From: Burkholderiales bacterium
GTDB taxonomy: Bacteria; Pseudomonadota; Gammaproteobacteria; Burkholderiales; Burkholderiaceae_C
NCBI GenBank assembly: GCA_028868855.1
Contig: JAGWTR010000001.1
Span: 248,001 to 312,000, forward strand
Direction of reading: 5' to 3'
Length of the DNA stretch: 64,000 bases
The notes below the pieces were generated by a model, which saw only the letters and a list, made by a program, of their open reading frames with translations, was not told the origin of the DNA and did no database searches. How positions within the stretch are numbered: position 1 is the first letter of the stretch; every line of letters begins with the position of its first letter. The position numbers and the translations under genes are program-made. This document shows, piece after piece, positions 8,752 to 17,558 of this stretch.

Positions 8752-9960
8752 TTAGTCGAGCTGCGAGGCGTTGGTCATGGCGTGCATCATGGCGCCGTTG
8801 ATGTCGAGGAAGGGCATCATGAGTGCATCGGCGGCTTCGCGGATCTCGTCGAGGGTCTGCCCTTCCATGGCCGTGACCAGGTGGACATAGGGTGCGTAGG
8901 GGCCGGTGCCGTCGGCCAGCACCTGGTAGACGCGCTCCGGCACGGGGATGGTTTTGAGCAGTTCGTTGAAGGGCTGGCCGAACATGCGGTCCAACAGCGA
9001 AAAAACGCCGCAGATGAACAACTCGTTGCGCATTTCGTCGTCGCCGCTGATGCGGGCGAGTTCTTCCATCAGCATGCCGCGCCGCACTGCCGCGAACATG
9101 ACCGGACGCATATTGGGGTCCTTGCTGGCGGTGGCCAGCAACAACGCCAGCCAACGCTTGAGGCGCTGGTAGCCCAGGATCATGATTGCGTGCCGGAACG
9201 AGCTGATTTCGACCGACAGGCCAAAGGCGGGCGAGTTGATGTAGCGCATCAGCTTGTAGGCCAGCGGCGGGTCGCGCTTGAGTGTGGCCTCCAGGGCTTC
9301 GATTTCTGCCTCTTTGTGCACCTGGTCGATCAGTTGCACGATGACTTGCAGTGCCGGTTGGCCGGCAGAGCGTGATGAGGTCTGAATGGCATCGTCGATG
9401 GGCCAGCCCAGCACGGACGTGGCTCCACGGCGAAAGCTCGCCTCCATCTCTTCGACACTGCTGATGCCAGCCTGGCTGTGGCCAATGGTTCGCACCACGC
9501 CTTGCGGCGCCGTGGCGGTATTGCCCGTGATGGGGTCCACGCGGCGATCGTCGTCAAAATCAATGATGGAGTATTTGAAGCAGGGCAGCACTTCCCGGGG
9601 CAGCTCCCGTAAGGGGCGGCCCTTGAGCAGCAAGGCATTGCCATTGGCGTGCAGCGCGCAGATCGGGGCCGTGAATTCGGGGTCGCAGGCGATGAAGGCC
9701 GGGATCTCGATCAGGATGTGGGTTGCTGGCTGGGCGGCCATCAAGTCATGCAGCAGGCGTTCACTCAGCACATTGAGCCAGACTTGCGGTCCGCCGACAG
9801 GCCAGGCCTCAGACACCACGGCCAGCAGCGACTCGGCGTTGATGGTGGCGCCAGGGTTGAGCGGGAACACGGTCAATCGCGTGGCCATCACGCTGCGATT
9901 GCGGTCGATGACGGGGCAGTAAGCCAGTGCGATTTGGCCGAGGATGGATGGATCAGTCAT
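8752..9960 (-). CDS. HDOD domain signalling protein with degenerate EAL-like N-terminus
   Basis: 402 residues. The first 190 or so resemble a degenerate EAL phosphodiesterase fold (QIALAYCPVIDRNRSVMATRL, ILIEIPAFI, FKYSIIDFD), but the catalytic EAL/E-x-D residues are not recognisable, so c-di-GMP hydrolysis is unlikely. The C-terminal half is an HDOD domain: LKRDPPLAYKLMRYINSPAFG, SFRHAIMILGYQRLKRWL and an ELFICGVFSLLDRM segment. This is the YuxH-type architecture, found in regulators of motility and second-messenger signalling. It sits between srkA and flgL on the same strand, which suggests but does not prove a flagellar connection. Confidence 0.8.
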   Translation of the reverse strand: MTDPSILGQIALAYCPVIDRNRSVMATRLTVFPLNPGATINAESLLAVVSEAWPVGGPQVWLNVLSERLLHDLMAAQPATHILIEIPAFIACDPEFTAPICALHANGNALLLKGRPLRELPREVLPCFKYSIIDFDDDRRVDPITGNTATAPQGVVRTIGHSQAGISSVEEMEASFRRGATSVLGWPIDDAIQTSSRSAGQPALQVIVQLIDQVHKEAEIEALEATLKRDPPLAYKLMRYINSPAFGLSVEISSFRHAIMILGYQRLKRWLALLLATASKDPNMRPVMFAAVRRGMLMEELARISGDDEMRNELFICGVFSLLDRMFGQPFNELLKTIPVPERVYQVLADGTGPYAPYVHLVTAMEGQTLDEIREAADALMMPFLDINGAMMHAMTNASQLD

Positions 9961-9981
9961 GGAAACAGTGTGCCTTGTGCG

Positions 9982-11205
9982 TCAGCCGTTGATGTACTGG
10001 AACAGCGACAGTTTTTGAATCATTGCATAGCTTTTCAAGGCCGCCTCATATCCCGTTTGCTGATTCTGGAAATTCGAGATGCCTTGGGCCATGTCGAGGT
10101 CTTCGGCCGCTGAGCGGCTTCCTTGCGCCGCCAGTTTGGCAGCACTGATGCGGCTTTCTATGCCGTCCATGCGGTTCAGGCTTTCCCCCACAGAGGTCCG
10201 TGCGGCTTGCACATTGCTCAACAGGCTGTCGATATTGCCCAGACCTTTGTTGACGGCCTGACTGATCTGCCCACTGTTTGGGCCGGTCTGGTTGAGGGAA
10301 TTGATGGCCGAGTCGAGGGTGTCAAACACGCTCAGGCTGTTGGTCGATTGATTGATGGTGAATTTGTCACCAGTGGCTGGTTGGCCGGAAATCGAAAACG
10401 ACATGCCGTCAATCCCGATGGCTTGGCCGCCCACATAGGATGCGTTGGTCACGGCGGTGGCCGCCCCATTTTTGAGAATGCTGTAGGTGGTCACGCCAGC
10501 GCTGACAGTGAAATCGATGCTGTACTGGTCAGGGGTGGCGGCGGGCGCTGCTGGATAGGGCACGGCGCTGGGGGTGGACACCGAACCTGTCGTGATCCAG
10601 CCTGTACCGGTGTTGCCGGCCACGGGGTTGGTGACGTAGACGCCATTGCCTGCCTTGGCTTTGAGCCACACCAGGTCGCCGTCCACGGTCAGATTCAACG
10701 CCTCGCCCGATGAGGCTTGCACCTGGCCGCCCTGACCGACGAATTGCACCCCGCCTGGGGCATCAATGAATGGCGGTGACGACGAGCCTTGGCCCCCAAA
10801 AATGTAGCCTCCACCGCCATCCGGGCTGTTGGCCACGGCCAGCAACTGGTTGCGGATTTCCTTCAGCTTGATGGCCAGGCTTTGTCGTTCATGGTCGGTA
10901 TAGCTGCCATTGCCCGCAGCCACGATGGTTTCCCGGGCTTGCTGAAGCAACTCAACGGTGCTGCCGATGGCCGATTCGCTCAGTTGCATGGCGCCCCGGC
11001 TGGCGTCCAGGGAACGTTGGTTGGCGTCGCTTCGCGAGATGGCGGCCAGTGCGCGTTCCGCCTGCGCGGCACCGATGGGGTCGTCACTGGCTTTGTTGAC
11101 CCGTTTTCCAGAGCTGAGTTGAACCTGCGATTGGGCCAGGTCCGATTGGCGTTTCTGCAAATTTTCGATGGAGGCATCGAAGCTGTGTGCGGTACTGATT
11201 CGCAT
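9982..11205 (-). CDS. flgL: Flagellar hook-associated protein 3 (FlgL)
   Basis: Second hook-filament junction protein, 407 residues, exported by the flagellar type III apparatus. The N-terminus MRISTAHSFDASIENLQKRQSDL and C-terminus (AAEDLDMAQGISNFQNQQTGYEAALKSYAMIQKLSLFQYI) are the flagellin-like coiled-coil ends of the family; the middle is a Gly/Thr-rich variable region. A strong AAGGAG ribosome site precedes the ATG. It lies 11 bases after flgK and is the last gene of the leftward flagellar operon. Confidence 0.96.
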   Translation of the reverse strand: MRISTAHSFDASIENLQKRQSDLAQSQVQLSSGKRVNKASDDPIGAAQAERALAAISRSDANQRSLDASRGAMQLSESAIGSTVELLQQARETIVAAGNGSYTDHERQSLAIKLKEIRNQLLAVANSPDGGGGYIFGGQGSSSPPFIDAPGGVQFVGQGGQVQASSGEALNLTVDGDLVWLKAKAGNGVYVTNPVAGNTGTGWITTGSVSTPSAVPYPAAPAATPDQYSIDFTVSAGVTTYSILKNGAATAVTNASYVGGQAIGIDGMSFSISGQPATGDKFTINQSTNSLSVFDTLDSAINSLNQTGPNSGQISQAVNKGLGNIDSLLSNVQAARTSVGESLNRMDGIESRISAAKLAAQGSRSAAEDLDMAQGISNFQNQQTGYEAALKSYAMIQKLSLFQYING

Positions 11206-11216
11206 GGCTCTACTCC

Positions 11217-13160
11217 TTACCGGTTGATGCTGAGCAAGGTGTCGAACACGGATTGAGCCACCTGCAAGATCTTGGCAGCCGCTTGATAGGCCTGTTGGAA
11301 TTGGATGAGCCGGGCTGCTTCCTCATCCAGATTGACCCCGGTTTTGCTCGACAGCATTTCTGCGGAGCTGTTGGCCATCTTGGCTGAAATTTCGGCCGAC
11401 GTTTTTGCATCCTGCACCTTCACACCAAGGCTGCCCAGGACCTGTGAGTAAGCATTGGTCACGGTGGCGCCGGGTGCGGTACTGCCCGCTCCCTGATTCA
11501 GGCGCCCGACTAAATCCTCATCACGCAGGGACAGTAAGGCCAAGGCATTGCCATTGTTGCCTGAGGGGTAGGTGGTGGGGGCGACCGTGATTTTGTCGCC
11601 GTCCTTGGGCACGCCGCTGAGGGTGAGTTCAAAGCCGTTGTAGGCGATGGGGCTGCCTGGATTCCAGGTGCCACTGCCAATCAAGGCGTTGCTCGCATCT
11701 CGCAGGTCGTAGTTCTCGCCCCCGCCCGAGGCGGTGGTAAAAACAATGTTGACCACGGCGTACGGCGTGGCGGGCGAGGCCACGATCTTGAGCGCGCCCG
11801 CTGTGGCTGTGCCGTTATTGGAGGGGTTGACCGTGGCCGTTACCGGTGATGAAGCGGCGATGCCGGTGGGCTGGTCTAGAACTCGCTTGATGTTGCTGGC
11901 AGACGTTCCAACCGGGCGCAGTAGAAACTGATCGCCGGGCGCCACCACGCCAATGTTGAGCTTGAAGCCGTCGATCTGATCGCCGTTGACAACGCTCCAG
12001 CTTTTGTTGTCACTCAGACGGGTGAGTTTGAAAGTGCCCGGTACGGATGGGTCCGGCGCGAGCGAGTAGTCGCTGGCTTGGAGCTCGCGAGCGTCCACGA
12101 CGGTCATGCTCACCGGCGGCGTTATCAGTGACGAGGTGTTCTTGATGGAGGGTAGAACCTGAAGCGCTCCGACGTCAAACATCGGGCCTCCGTTGGTGGG
12201 TGGGGTGCTCAGATCGAGCCCAAAGGACTGCTGCTGATTGATGCGCCAGCTCAAGGCGGAGGCCATCTGGCCCAGTTGATTGACTGCAGTGCCAATGTCC
12301 TGGTCCTGGACTTTCAGCAGGCCAGCCAGTGATCCTCCGGAGATCGACGTGCTATCGAGCGTGGTTAGCACCCCATAGTTATCGATCGCGACGCGGGCTT
12401 TGGCCGGATCAAACAGGTCCTTGGCCACGGCCAGTGTTTGGGTCTGGCTACCAAGCACCAGTTGCTGGCCCCCACCGATGAAGACGTTCAGCGAGCCATC
12501 GTCGGCGGCCACCGTTGTGAGCTGGATTTTTTCGGCCAGTTTCTTGATCAGCAGGTCGCGCTGGTCAAGCAGGTCGTTGGGGGGTTGGCCCAGCCCGGTC
12601 ACCGAGGCAATTTTTTGATTCAGGCCGGCGATATTGGTCGCCATGGAGTTGATCTGAGCGACGGTTCCATTGATGTCCGAGACCACCCCGGATTGCAGGT
12701 TGGCCACCTGGTTCGCCGCAGTGTGCATGCGGTTGACCAAATCTTCAGCCTTGGACAACACGACCTGGCGGGCGGACAGGTCTTGCGGTTGGTTGGCCAC
12801 ATCGGTGAAGGCGTTAAGAAGCTGCCCGGCCGAATATCCCAGACCTGCCTCGCCGGTGGGAAAGGCGCCTTCCAGTTGAGAGAGCTTGTCCAGGCGCGTC
12901 TGGTCCGCAGCGGACACTGCGGTGTTCGCGTTGACTTCGCGTGTGAGGAGGGCGTCTGTCGAGCGGTCAACCGTGGCGACTTTCACGCCGCGCCCAAAGT
13001 ACCCCACACCGGTGTAGCGGCCGCCGGCGGTGGACAACTCCACGTCCTGGCGCGAGTAGCCGGCCGTGTTGGCGTTGCTGATGTTGTGGCTGACGGTGTC
13101 CATCTTTGCCTGATTGGCAAACATGGCCGTGGTGCCGATGGAAAGTAGTCCTGAACCCAT
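11217..13160 (-). CDS. flgK: Flagellar hook-associated protein 1 (FlgK)
   Basis: First hook-filament junction protein, 647 residues. It begins MGSGLLSIGTTAMFANQAKMDTVSHNISNANTAGYSRQ, containing the conserved rod/hook-family NISNANTAGYSRQ motif, and ends LDEEAARLIQFQQAYQAAAKILQVAQSVFDTLLSI, the matching C-terminal helix. The central 350 residues are variable and Gly/Ser/Thr-rich. It follows flgJ by 19 bases, so any dedicated promoter would have to lie within flgJ; I did not find a convincing one. FlgN at 21915 is its expected export chaperone. Confidence 0.96.
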   Translation of the reverse strand: MGSGLLSIGTTAMFANQAKMDTVSHNISNANTAGYSRQDVELSTAGGRYTGVGYFGRGVKVATVDRSTDALLTREVNANTAVSAADQTRLDKLSQLEGAFPTGEAGLGYSAGQLLNAFTDVANQPQDLSARQVVLSKAEDLVNRMHTAANQVANLQSGVVSDINGTVAQINSMATNIAGLNQKIASVTGLGQPPNDLLDQRDLLIKKLAEKIQLTTVAADDGSLNVFIGGGQQLVLGSQTQTLAVAKDLFDPAKARVAIDNYGVLTTLDSTSISGGSLAGLLKVQDQDIGTAVNQLGQMASALSWRINQQQSFGLDLSTPPTNGGPMFDVGALQVLPSIKNTSSLITPPVSMTVVDARELQASDYSLAPDPSVPGTFKLTRLSDNKSWSVVNGDQIDGFKLNIGVVAPGDQFLLRPVGTSASNIKRVLDQPTGIAASSPVTATVNPSNNGTATAGALKIVASPATPYAVVNIVFTTASGGGENYDLRDASNALIGSGTWNPGSPIAYNGFELTLSGVPKDGDKITVAPTTYPSGNNGNALALLSLRDEDLVGRLNQGAGSTAPGATVTNAYSQVLGSLGVKVQDAKTSAEISAKMANSSAEMLSSKTGVNLDEEAARLIQFQQAYQAAAKILQVAQSVFDTLLSINR

Positions 13161-13179
13161 GGTGCAACTCCGTTAAAAC

Positions 13180-14109
13180 TCAGCTCATGGAGCGTTGCAA
13201 GCGCAGCGTGGTGTTGATCACCTGGGTCAACTTGTTGGCATAAGCAGGGTCGGTGGCGTAGCCGGCTTTTTGCAGGCCACGCGCAAAACCCTGGGCCGTA
13301 TCGGCCTGCGCCACGGTTTGACTGTAGCGCGGGCTTTGGCTCAACAGGCGGGCGTGGTCCTTGAATGCATCGGCATATGAGTCATAGGCACGGAATTTGG
13401 CCGTGACTTTTCTGGCAACGCCGCCGCTGTATTCGGTGGTGGTCACCTCGGCGACCTTGCCCTTCCAGTTGGCGCCGGCCTTGATGCCGAACAGGTTGTG
13501 GCTGGAGGTGCCGTCCGGCATCTTGATTTCATGCTTGCCCCAGCCCGATTCCAGCGCGGCCTGGCCCAGGATGTTGTTGGCGGGGATGCCGGTGGCCGCC
13601 TGGGCCGCTTCGGCGGCAGCCTGATGCTTGCGAACGAACTGTTCAGACTTGCTGAGCTTTTGCGTGCCACCAGCGAAAGCACTGCCAGCCGCTGCGGCGG
13701 CCGGGACAGCCGCCTGCGCGGACAGGCGGTGGCTCAGCGTGCCACCCCCGGTCAGATCGACAGGCGCTGCGTCGGCATGGGCTGTTTCGCCACCACCCAG
13801 TTGGCGCTGCAACTGTTTGGTGATGAGATCGCTCAAACCGCCGGGCAGACCGCTCATCTGGTTGGCCATCTGCGTGTCGAGCATGCTGGTGCCCATTTCC
13901 GTGGCCGCGTTGTCCATCATGCCAGTGCTCATGGTGGTGGCGCGCATGCTTTTCATGAGCTCCTGCATGAACAGGCTCTCGAGTTGCTTGGCGGTTTCGC
14001 GGATCGCACCTTGTGGATTGCTGCTGGTCGAGGCCGATTTCAATCGGTCCAGAGATCGCACATCCAGGCTCAGACCCTGGCTGTTGGTGGAAGACGGTGT
14101 CAGACTCAT
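13180..14109 (-). CDS. flgJ: Flagellar rod assembly protein / peptidoglycan hydrolase (FlgJ)
   Basis: 309 residues, two-domain FlgJ. The N-terminal rod-capping domain contains RETAKQLESLFMQELMKSMRATTM. The C-terminal N-acetylglucosaminidase domain begins after a Gln/Ala linker near residue 150 and shows NNILGQAALESGWGKHEI with the expected catalytic glutamate, then NLFGIKAG and FRAYDSYADAFKDHARLL. It drills the peptidoglycan so the rod can pass. The stop of flgI and the flgJ start share a base, indicating translational coupling. Enteric FlgJ is of similar length. Confidence 0.95.
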   Translation of the reverse strand: MSLTPSSTNSQGLSLDVRSLDRLKSASTSSNPQGAIRETAKQLESLFMQELMKSMRATTMSTGMMDNAATEMGTSMLDTQMANQMSGLPGGLSDLITKQLQRQLGGGETAHADAAPVDLTGGGTLSHRLSAQAAVPAAAAAGSAFAGGTQKLSKSEQFVRKHQAAAEAAQAATGIPANNILGQAALESGWGKHEIKMPDGTSSHNLFGIKAGANWKGKVAEVTTTEYSGGVARKVTAKFRAYDSYADAFKDHARLLSQSPRYSQTVAQADTAQGFARGLQKAGYATDPAYANKLTQVINTTLRLQRSMS

Positions 14110-15239
14110 CAGATGACCTCCAGCTCCGCTTGGAGCGCGCCGGCCGCCTTCATGGCCTGCAGGATGGCCAGCAGGTCCTGCGGGTTGGCGCCCAAGGTGT
14201 TGAGCGCCTTGACCACATCGGTCAATTGGGTGCCGGCAGGCATCTGGATCAGCGAGCCAGGCTCTTGGTTGATGCGGATGTCGGTCTTGGCCGTGCTCAC
14301 GGTCTGGCCTTGGGAGAAGGCGTTGGGCTGGCTGATGACCGGGGTGGAGCTGATGGTGACCGAGAGGTTGCCATGCGCGACGGCGCAGGGCCCGATTGTC
14401 ACAGCCTGGTTCACGACGATCGAGCCCGTGCGTGCGTTGATGACGATGCGTGCTGGGGGCGCGGCACGCTCCACGTTCAGGTTTTCGATGTCGGCCATGA
14501 AGGCGACGCGTTCACCCGGCTGGGCCGGTAACCTGACGCTGACCGTGCGCCCATTGATGGCCTCCGCGGTGCCCGCGCCCTTGGCCCTGTTGATGGCCCC
14601 GGCGATGTCGCGCGCCGTGTTGAAGTCATCGGCTTGCACATCAAGCTGAAGGCTGCTGCCTTGCAACCAGGGAGTGGGCACGCTGCGCTCCACGGTCGCG
14701 CCGGCGGGAATGCGGCCGGCACTGAGGTGATTGACCTGCACCTTGGAGCCGCCTTGGGATGCACCAGCGCCACCCACGATCAGGTTGCCCTGCGCAAGGC
14801 CGTAGATCTGGCCGTCCGCACCTTTGAGGGGCGTGGCGATCAAAGTGCCGCCACGCAGTGATTTGGCATTGCCCAGCGAGGACACGTTCACATCCAGGGT
14901 CTGCCCGGGTTGAGCGAAGGGCGGCAGGCTGGTCGTGACCAGCACGGCGGCCACATTCTTGAGTTGCATGGCGGCCCCAGGAGGCACCGTGATGCCCATC
15001 TGCTGGAGCATCGCGTTCAGGCTTTGTGTCGTGAATGGCGTCTGCGTGGTCTGGTCGCCGGTGCCATCCAGGCCCACGACCAGGCCATAACCCATCAGTT
15101 GATTGGGCCGAACTCCCTGCACACTGGCGATTTCCTTGATGCGCGCGGCTTGGCCGGTGATCGGCCACCACAGGGCCGCCGAAGCGGCCAGGCAGGCCAG
15201 CGTGATCAGCAGTTTGAGGGGTCGGTCGGCGGTGTTCAT
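14109..15239 (-). CDS. flgI: Flagellar P-ring protein (FlgI)
   Basis: 376 residues, exported by Sec to the periplasm, where it forms the P-ring around the rod. The signal peptide is hydrophobic (LLITLACLAASAALWWPI), with mature sequence beginning near ARIKEIASVQGVRPNQLMGYGLVVGLDGTGDQ, the family's N-terminal signature. The C-terminus LNTLGANPQDLLAILQAMKAAGALQAELEVI is also characteristic. FlgA at 20652 is the expected assembly chaperone. Confidence 0.96.
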   Translation of the reverse strand: MNTADRPLKLLITLACLAASAALWWPITGQAARIKEIASVQGVRPNQLMGYGLVVGLDGTGDQTTQTPFTTQSLNAMLQQMGITVPPGAAMQLKNVAAVLVTTSLPPFAQPGQTLDVNVSSLGNAKSLRGGTLIATPLKGADGQIYGLAQGNLIVGGAGASQGGSKVQVNHLSAGRIPAGATVERSVPTPWLQGSSLQLDVQADDFNTARDIAGAINRAKGAGTAEAINGRTVSVRLPAQPGERVAFMADIENLNVERAAPPARIVINARTGSIVVNQAVTIGPCAVAHGNLSVTISSTPVISQPNAFSQGQTVSTAKTDIRINQEPGSLIQMPAGTQLTDVVKALNTLGANPQDLLAILQAMKAAGALQAELEVI

Positions 15240-15281
15240 GAGGTCAAAATCCCTTGGGGTTCGGCCTCATTTTGGGCAACT

Positions 15282-15965
15282 TTAGAGCGGGAGAATGCTC
15301 AAAAAGAAGTGAGCTAACCAGCCTATTCCTTGCGCATCGGCTTGGGCGCCGAGACCGCGCTGCTCTATCCGGACATTGGCCACCTGAGTCGATGACACGA
15401 CGTTGCCAGGCTGAATGGTGGCCGGATCGATTTGTCCGGAAAAGCGAAGAATGTCGGCATTGGCATTGACGCCGATTTGTTTTTCGCCGGAGACGACCAA
15501 GTGCCCGTTGGGCAGCACCTCGATCACGGTGGCCGTGATGGTGCCGGAGAAGTTGTTGTTGTTGACCGTGCTGCCCTTGCCGTCGAAGGCATTGGACGAC
15601 TTGCCGTTGGCATCAAGCTTGACGAGTTGGCTGGCGCTCATGAATGGCAGGGCGGAGATCGAACCGGAGACCGAGCCGCCTTTGCTCACGCTGCTGGTGG
15701 ACTCCTGCTTGGCGGTGATTTTTTCAGCGATTGAAACCGTCACGATGTCACCGACCTGACGAGCGCGGTGGTTTTCATACAGCGGGCTGTAACTGGCCGA
15801 CTGGAAAATGGATCCCGTGTTGATCGGCGGCTGCGCAACGGCCACAGGCCGTGCCTGCGACGGTTGCAGGACGTCGACTTTGGCGGTGGTCGGCATCACA
15901 CCGCACGCACTGAGCACAAGGGTCATTTCAAGGCAGGCCAGGGCGGCCAGTCGGGAGGCTTTCAT
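15282..15965 (-). CDS. flgH: Flagellar L-ring lipoprotein (FlgH)
   Basis: 227-residue outer-membrane lipoprotein forming the L-ring. The signal ends in a lipobox LVLSACG, with Cys as the lipidated residue. Family motifs visible include GSIFQSASYSPLYENHRARQVGDIVTVSIAEKI and FSGTITATVIEVLPNGHLVVSGEKQIGVN. It depends on the Lol system, encoded in part at 25145 and 27381, to reach the outer membrane. Between flgG and flgI on the same strand, with 11- and 42-base gaps. Confidence 0.96.
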   Translation of the reverse strand: MKASRLAALACLEMTLVLSACGVMPTTAKVDVLQPSQARPVAVAQPPINTGSIFQSASYSPLYENHRARQVGDIVTVSIAEKITAKQESTSSVSKGGSVSGSISALPFMSASQLVKLDANGKSSNAFDGKGSTVNNNNFSGTITATVIEVLPNGHLVVSGEKQIGVNANADILRFSGQIDPATIQPGNVVSSTQVANVRIEQRGLGAQADAQGIGWLAHFFLSILPL

Positions 15966-15976
15966 CGTGGCTCGCT

Positions 15977-16759
15977 TTACATCTGGGTCAGGCGCTGCAG
16001 CATTTGATCCGAGGTCTGGATGGCCTTGGAATTGAGCTCATAGGCGCGCTGTGTCTGGATCATGGTGACCAGCTCTTCGACCACGTTGACGTTCGACGTT
16101 TCAACAAAACCCTGGGCCAAGGTGCCGTTGTTGTTGCTGCCAGGCGCGGCGGTCTGCGGTGTGCCAGACGAGGGTGTCTCGGTGAACAGGTTCTCTCCGC
16201 GTGGCTCCAGGCCGGCCGGATTGATGAAGGTGGCCAATTGGATCTGACCCAGGTTCTGCGGGGTGGTCTGGCCGGGCAGGGCGGCGGTGACGGTGCCATC
16301 GGCAGCGACCGTCACACTCGTCGCATTGGCCGGCACGGTGATGCCTGGCTGGACCTGATAGCCATTGTTGGTGACCAACTGGCCTTGCGAGTCGACCTGG
16401 AAGGAGCCGTCCCGGCTGTAGCCGGTGGTGCCATCGGGCATGGTGATCTGGAAGAAACCGTTGCCCTTGATGGCGACGTCCAGGTTGTTGTTGGTCTGTT
16501 GCAGGTTGCCTTGCGTGAACTGGCGCGAGGTGGCCACCGGGCGCACGCCCAGGCCGACCTGCAGGCCGGTGGGCAGCACGGTTTGCTCTGAGCTGTTGGC
16601 GCCGCTTTGCCGCAGGTTCTGGTACATCAAGTCTTCAAACACCGCATGAGCGCGTTTGAAGCCATTGGTCGAGCTATTGGCCAGGTTGTGGGAGATGTGG
16701 TCCAGCTGGGTTTGCTGGGCCTCCATGCCGGATTTGGAAATCCACAGTGAACGCATCAT
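15977..16759 (-). CDS. flgG: Flagellar distal rod protein (FlgG)
   Basis: 260 residues, distal rod subunit. The N-terminus [36 protein letters not shown] has the rod/hook-family helix and [10 protein letters not shown] turn; the C-terminus [35 protein letters not shown] is the matching helix. Length equals that of enteric FlgG. An AGGAG ribosome site precedes the ATG. Confidence 0.97.
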   Translation of the reverse strand: MMRSLWISKSGMEAQQTQLDHISHNLANSSTNGFKRAHAVFEDLMYQNLRQSGANSSEQTVLPTGLQVGLGVRPVATSRQFTQGNLQQTNNNLDVAIKGNGFFQITMPDGTTGYSRDGSFQVDSQGQLVTNNGYQVQPGITVPANATSVTVAADGTVTAALPGQTTPQNLGQIQLATFINPAGLEPRGENLFTETPSSGTPQTAAPGSNNNGTLAQGFVETSNVNVVEELVTMIQTQRAYELNSKAIQTSDQMLQRLTQM

Positions 16760-16795
16760 GGCCGTACTCCTTTGGGGTCATGCCGGGGAAAAATC

Positions 16796-17524
16796 TCAAC
16801 CATTGCTTGACAGCAATTGGGATGCCGCCTTCTCGTTGGTCTCAGAGGTCTGGATCAACTTCATTTGGGCTTCGAACTGGCGCGCGGCCGAAATCATGCT
16901 GATCATGGTTTCGATCGGATTGACGTTCGATCCTTCCAGCGCGCCGTCTTGCACGCGTGCGGTGGTGTCGGCGGGCAAGTCGCCATTGGGGTCGCGGAAC
17001 AATCCGTCCTCACCGCGCGTGAGCTTGGCCTCGGGCGTGACCAGCTTGAGCTTGCCGACCGAGGTGATCGTGCCGTTCGCCTGGCGAGCGCTCACGGTGC
17101 CGTCGGGTGCGATGCTCGGATCGGTGTTGGGGGGAATGTTGATCGGGCCCCCATCGCCCATCACCGTCAGGCCACTTTGGGTGACCAGCGTGCCATCGGG
17201 GTTCACGACCAGCGAGCCAAAGCGCGTGTAGGCCTCAGTGCCGTCTAGCCCTTGAACCGATAGCCAGGACTTGCCCTGCACCGCCACGTCCAAGGGACGG
17301 CCGGTGGTGCTGATGGGGCCGGAGGCGTCGTCGTAGCCGACCGTGGTTTCGAGCGAATAGACGCGGGTGCTGGCGCCATCACCCCGCACTGGGACGGCGC
17401 GCACGGCCTGCAACTCGGCCCGAAAGCCGACGGTGCTGACGTTGGCCAGGTTGTTGGACAGCACATCCTGGCGCTGCATGTCCATCTTGGCCCCGGCCAT
17501 TCCGACGTAAATCATTCGATCCAT
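16796..17524 (-). CDS. flgF: Flagellar proximal rod protein (FlgF)
   Basis: 242 residues, proximal rod subunit. It starts MDRMIYVGMAGAKMDMQRQDVLSNNLANVSTVGFRAEL and ends NPIETMISMISAARQFEAQMKLIQTSETNEKAASQLLSSNG, the paired terminal helices of the rod family. The middle carries the FlgF/FlgG-like core (GRPLDVAVQGKSWLSVQ). It lies between flgE and flgG in the same transcription unit. Confidence 0.96.
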   Translation of the reverse strand: MDRMIYVGMAGAKMDMQRQDVLSNNLANVSTVGFRAELQAVRAVPVRGDGASTRVYSLETTVGYDDASGPISTTGRPLDVAVQGKSWLSVQGLDGTEAYTRFGSLVVNPDGTLVTQSGLTVMGDGGPINIPPNTDPSIAPDGTVSARQANGTITSVGKLKLVTPEAKLTRGEDGLFRDPNGDLPADTTARVQDGALEGSNVNPIETMISMISAARQFEAQMKLIQTSETNEKAASQLLSSNG

Positions 17525-17558
17525 GACGGGCTCCTGTTACTGCGCATGGCCTAGGCCA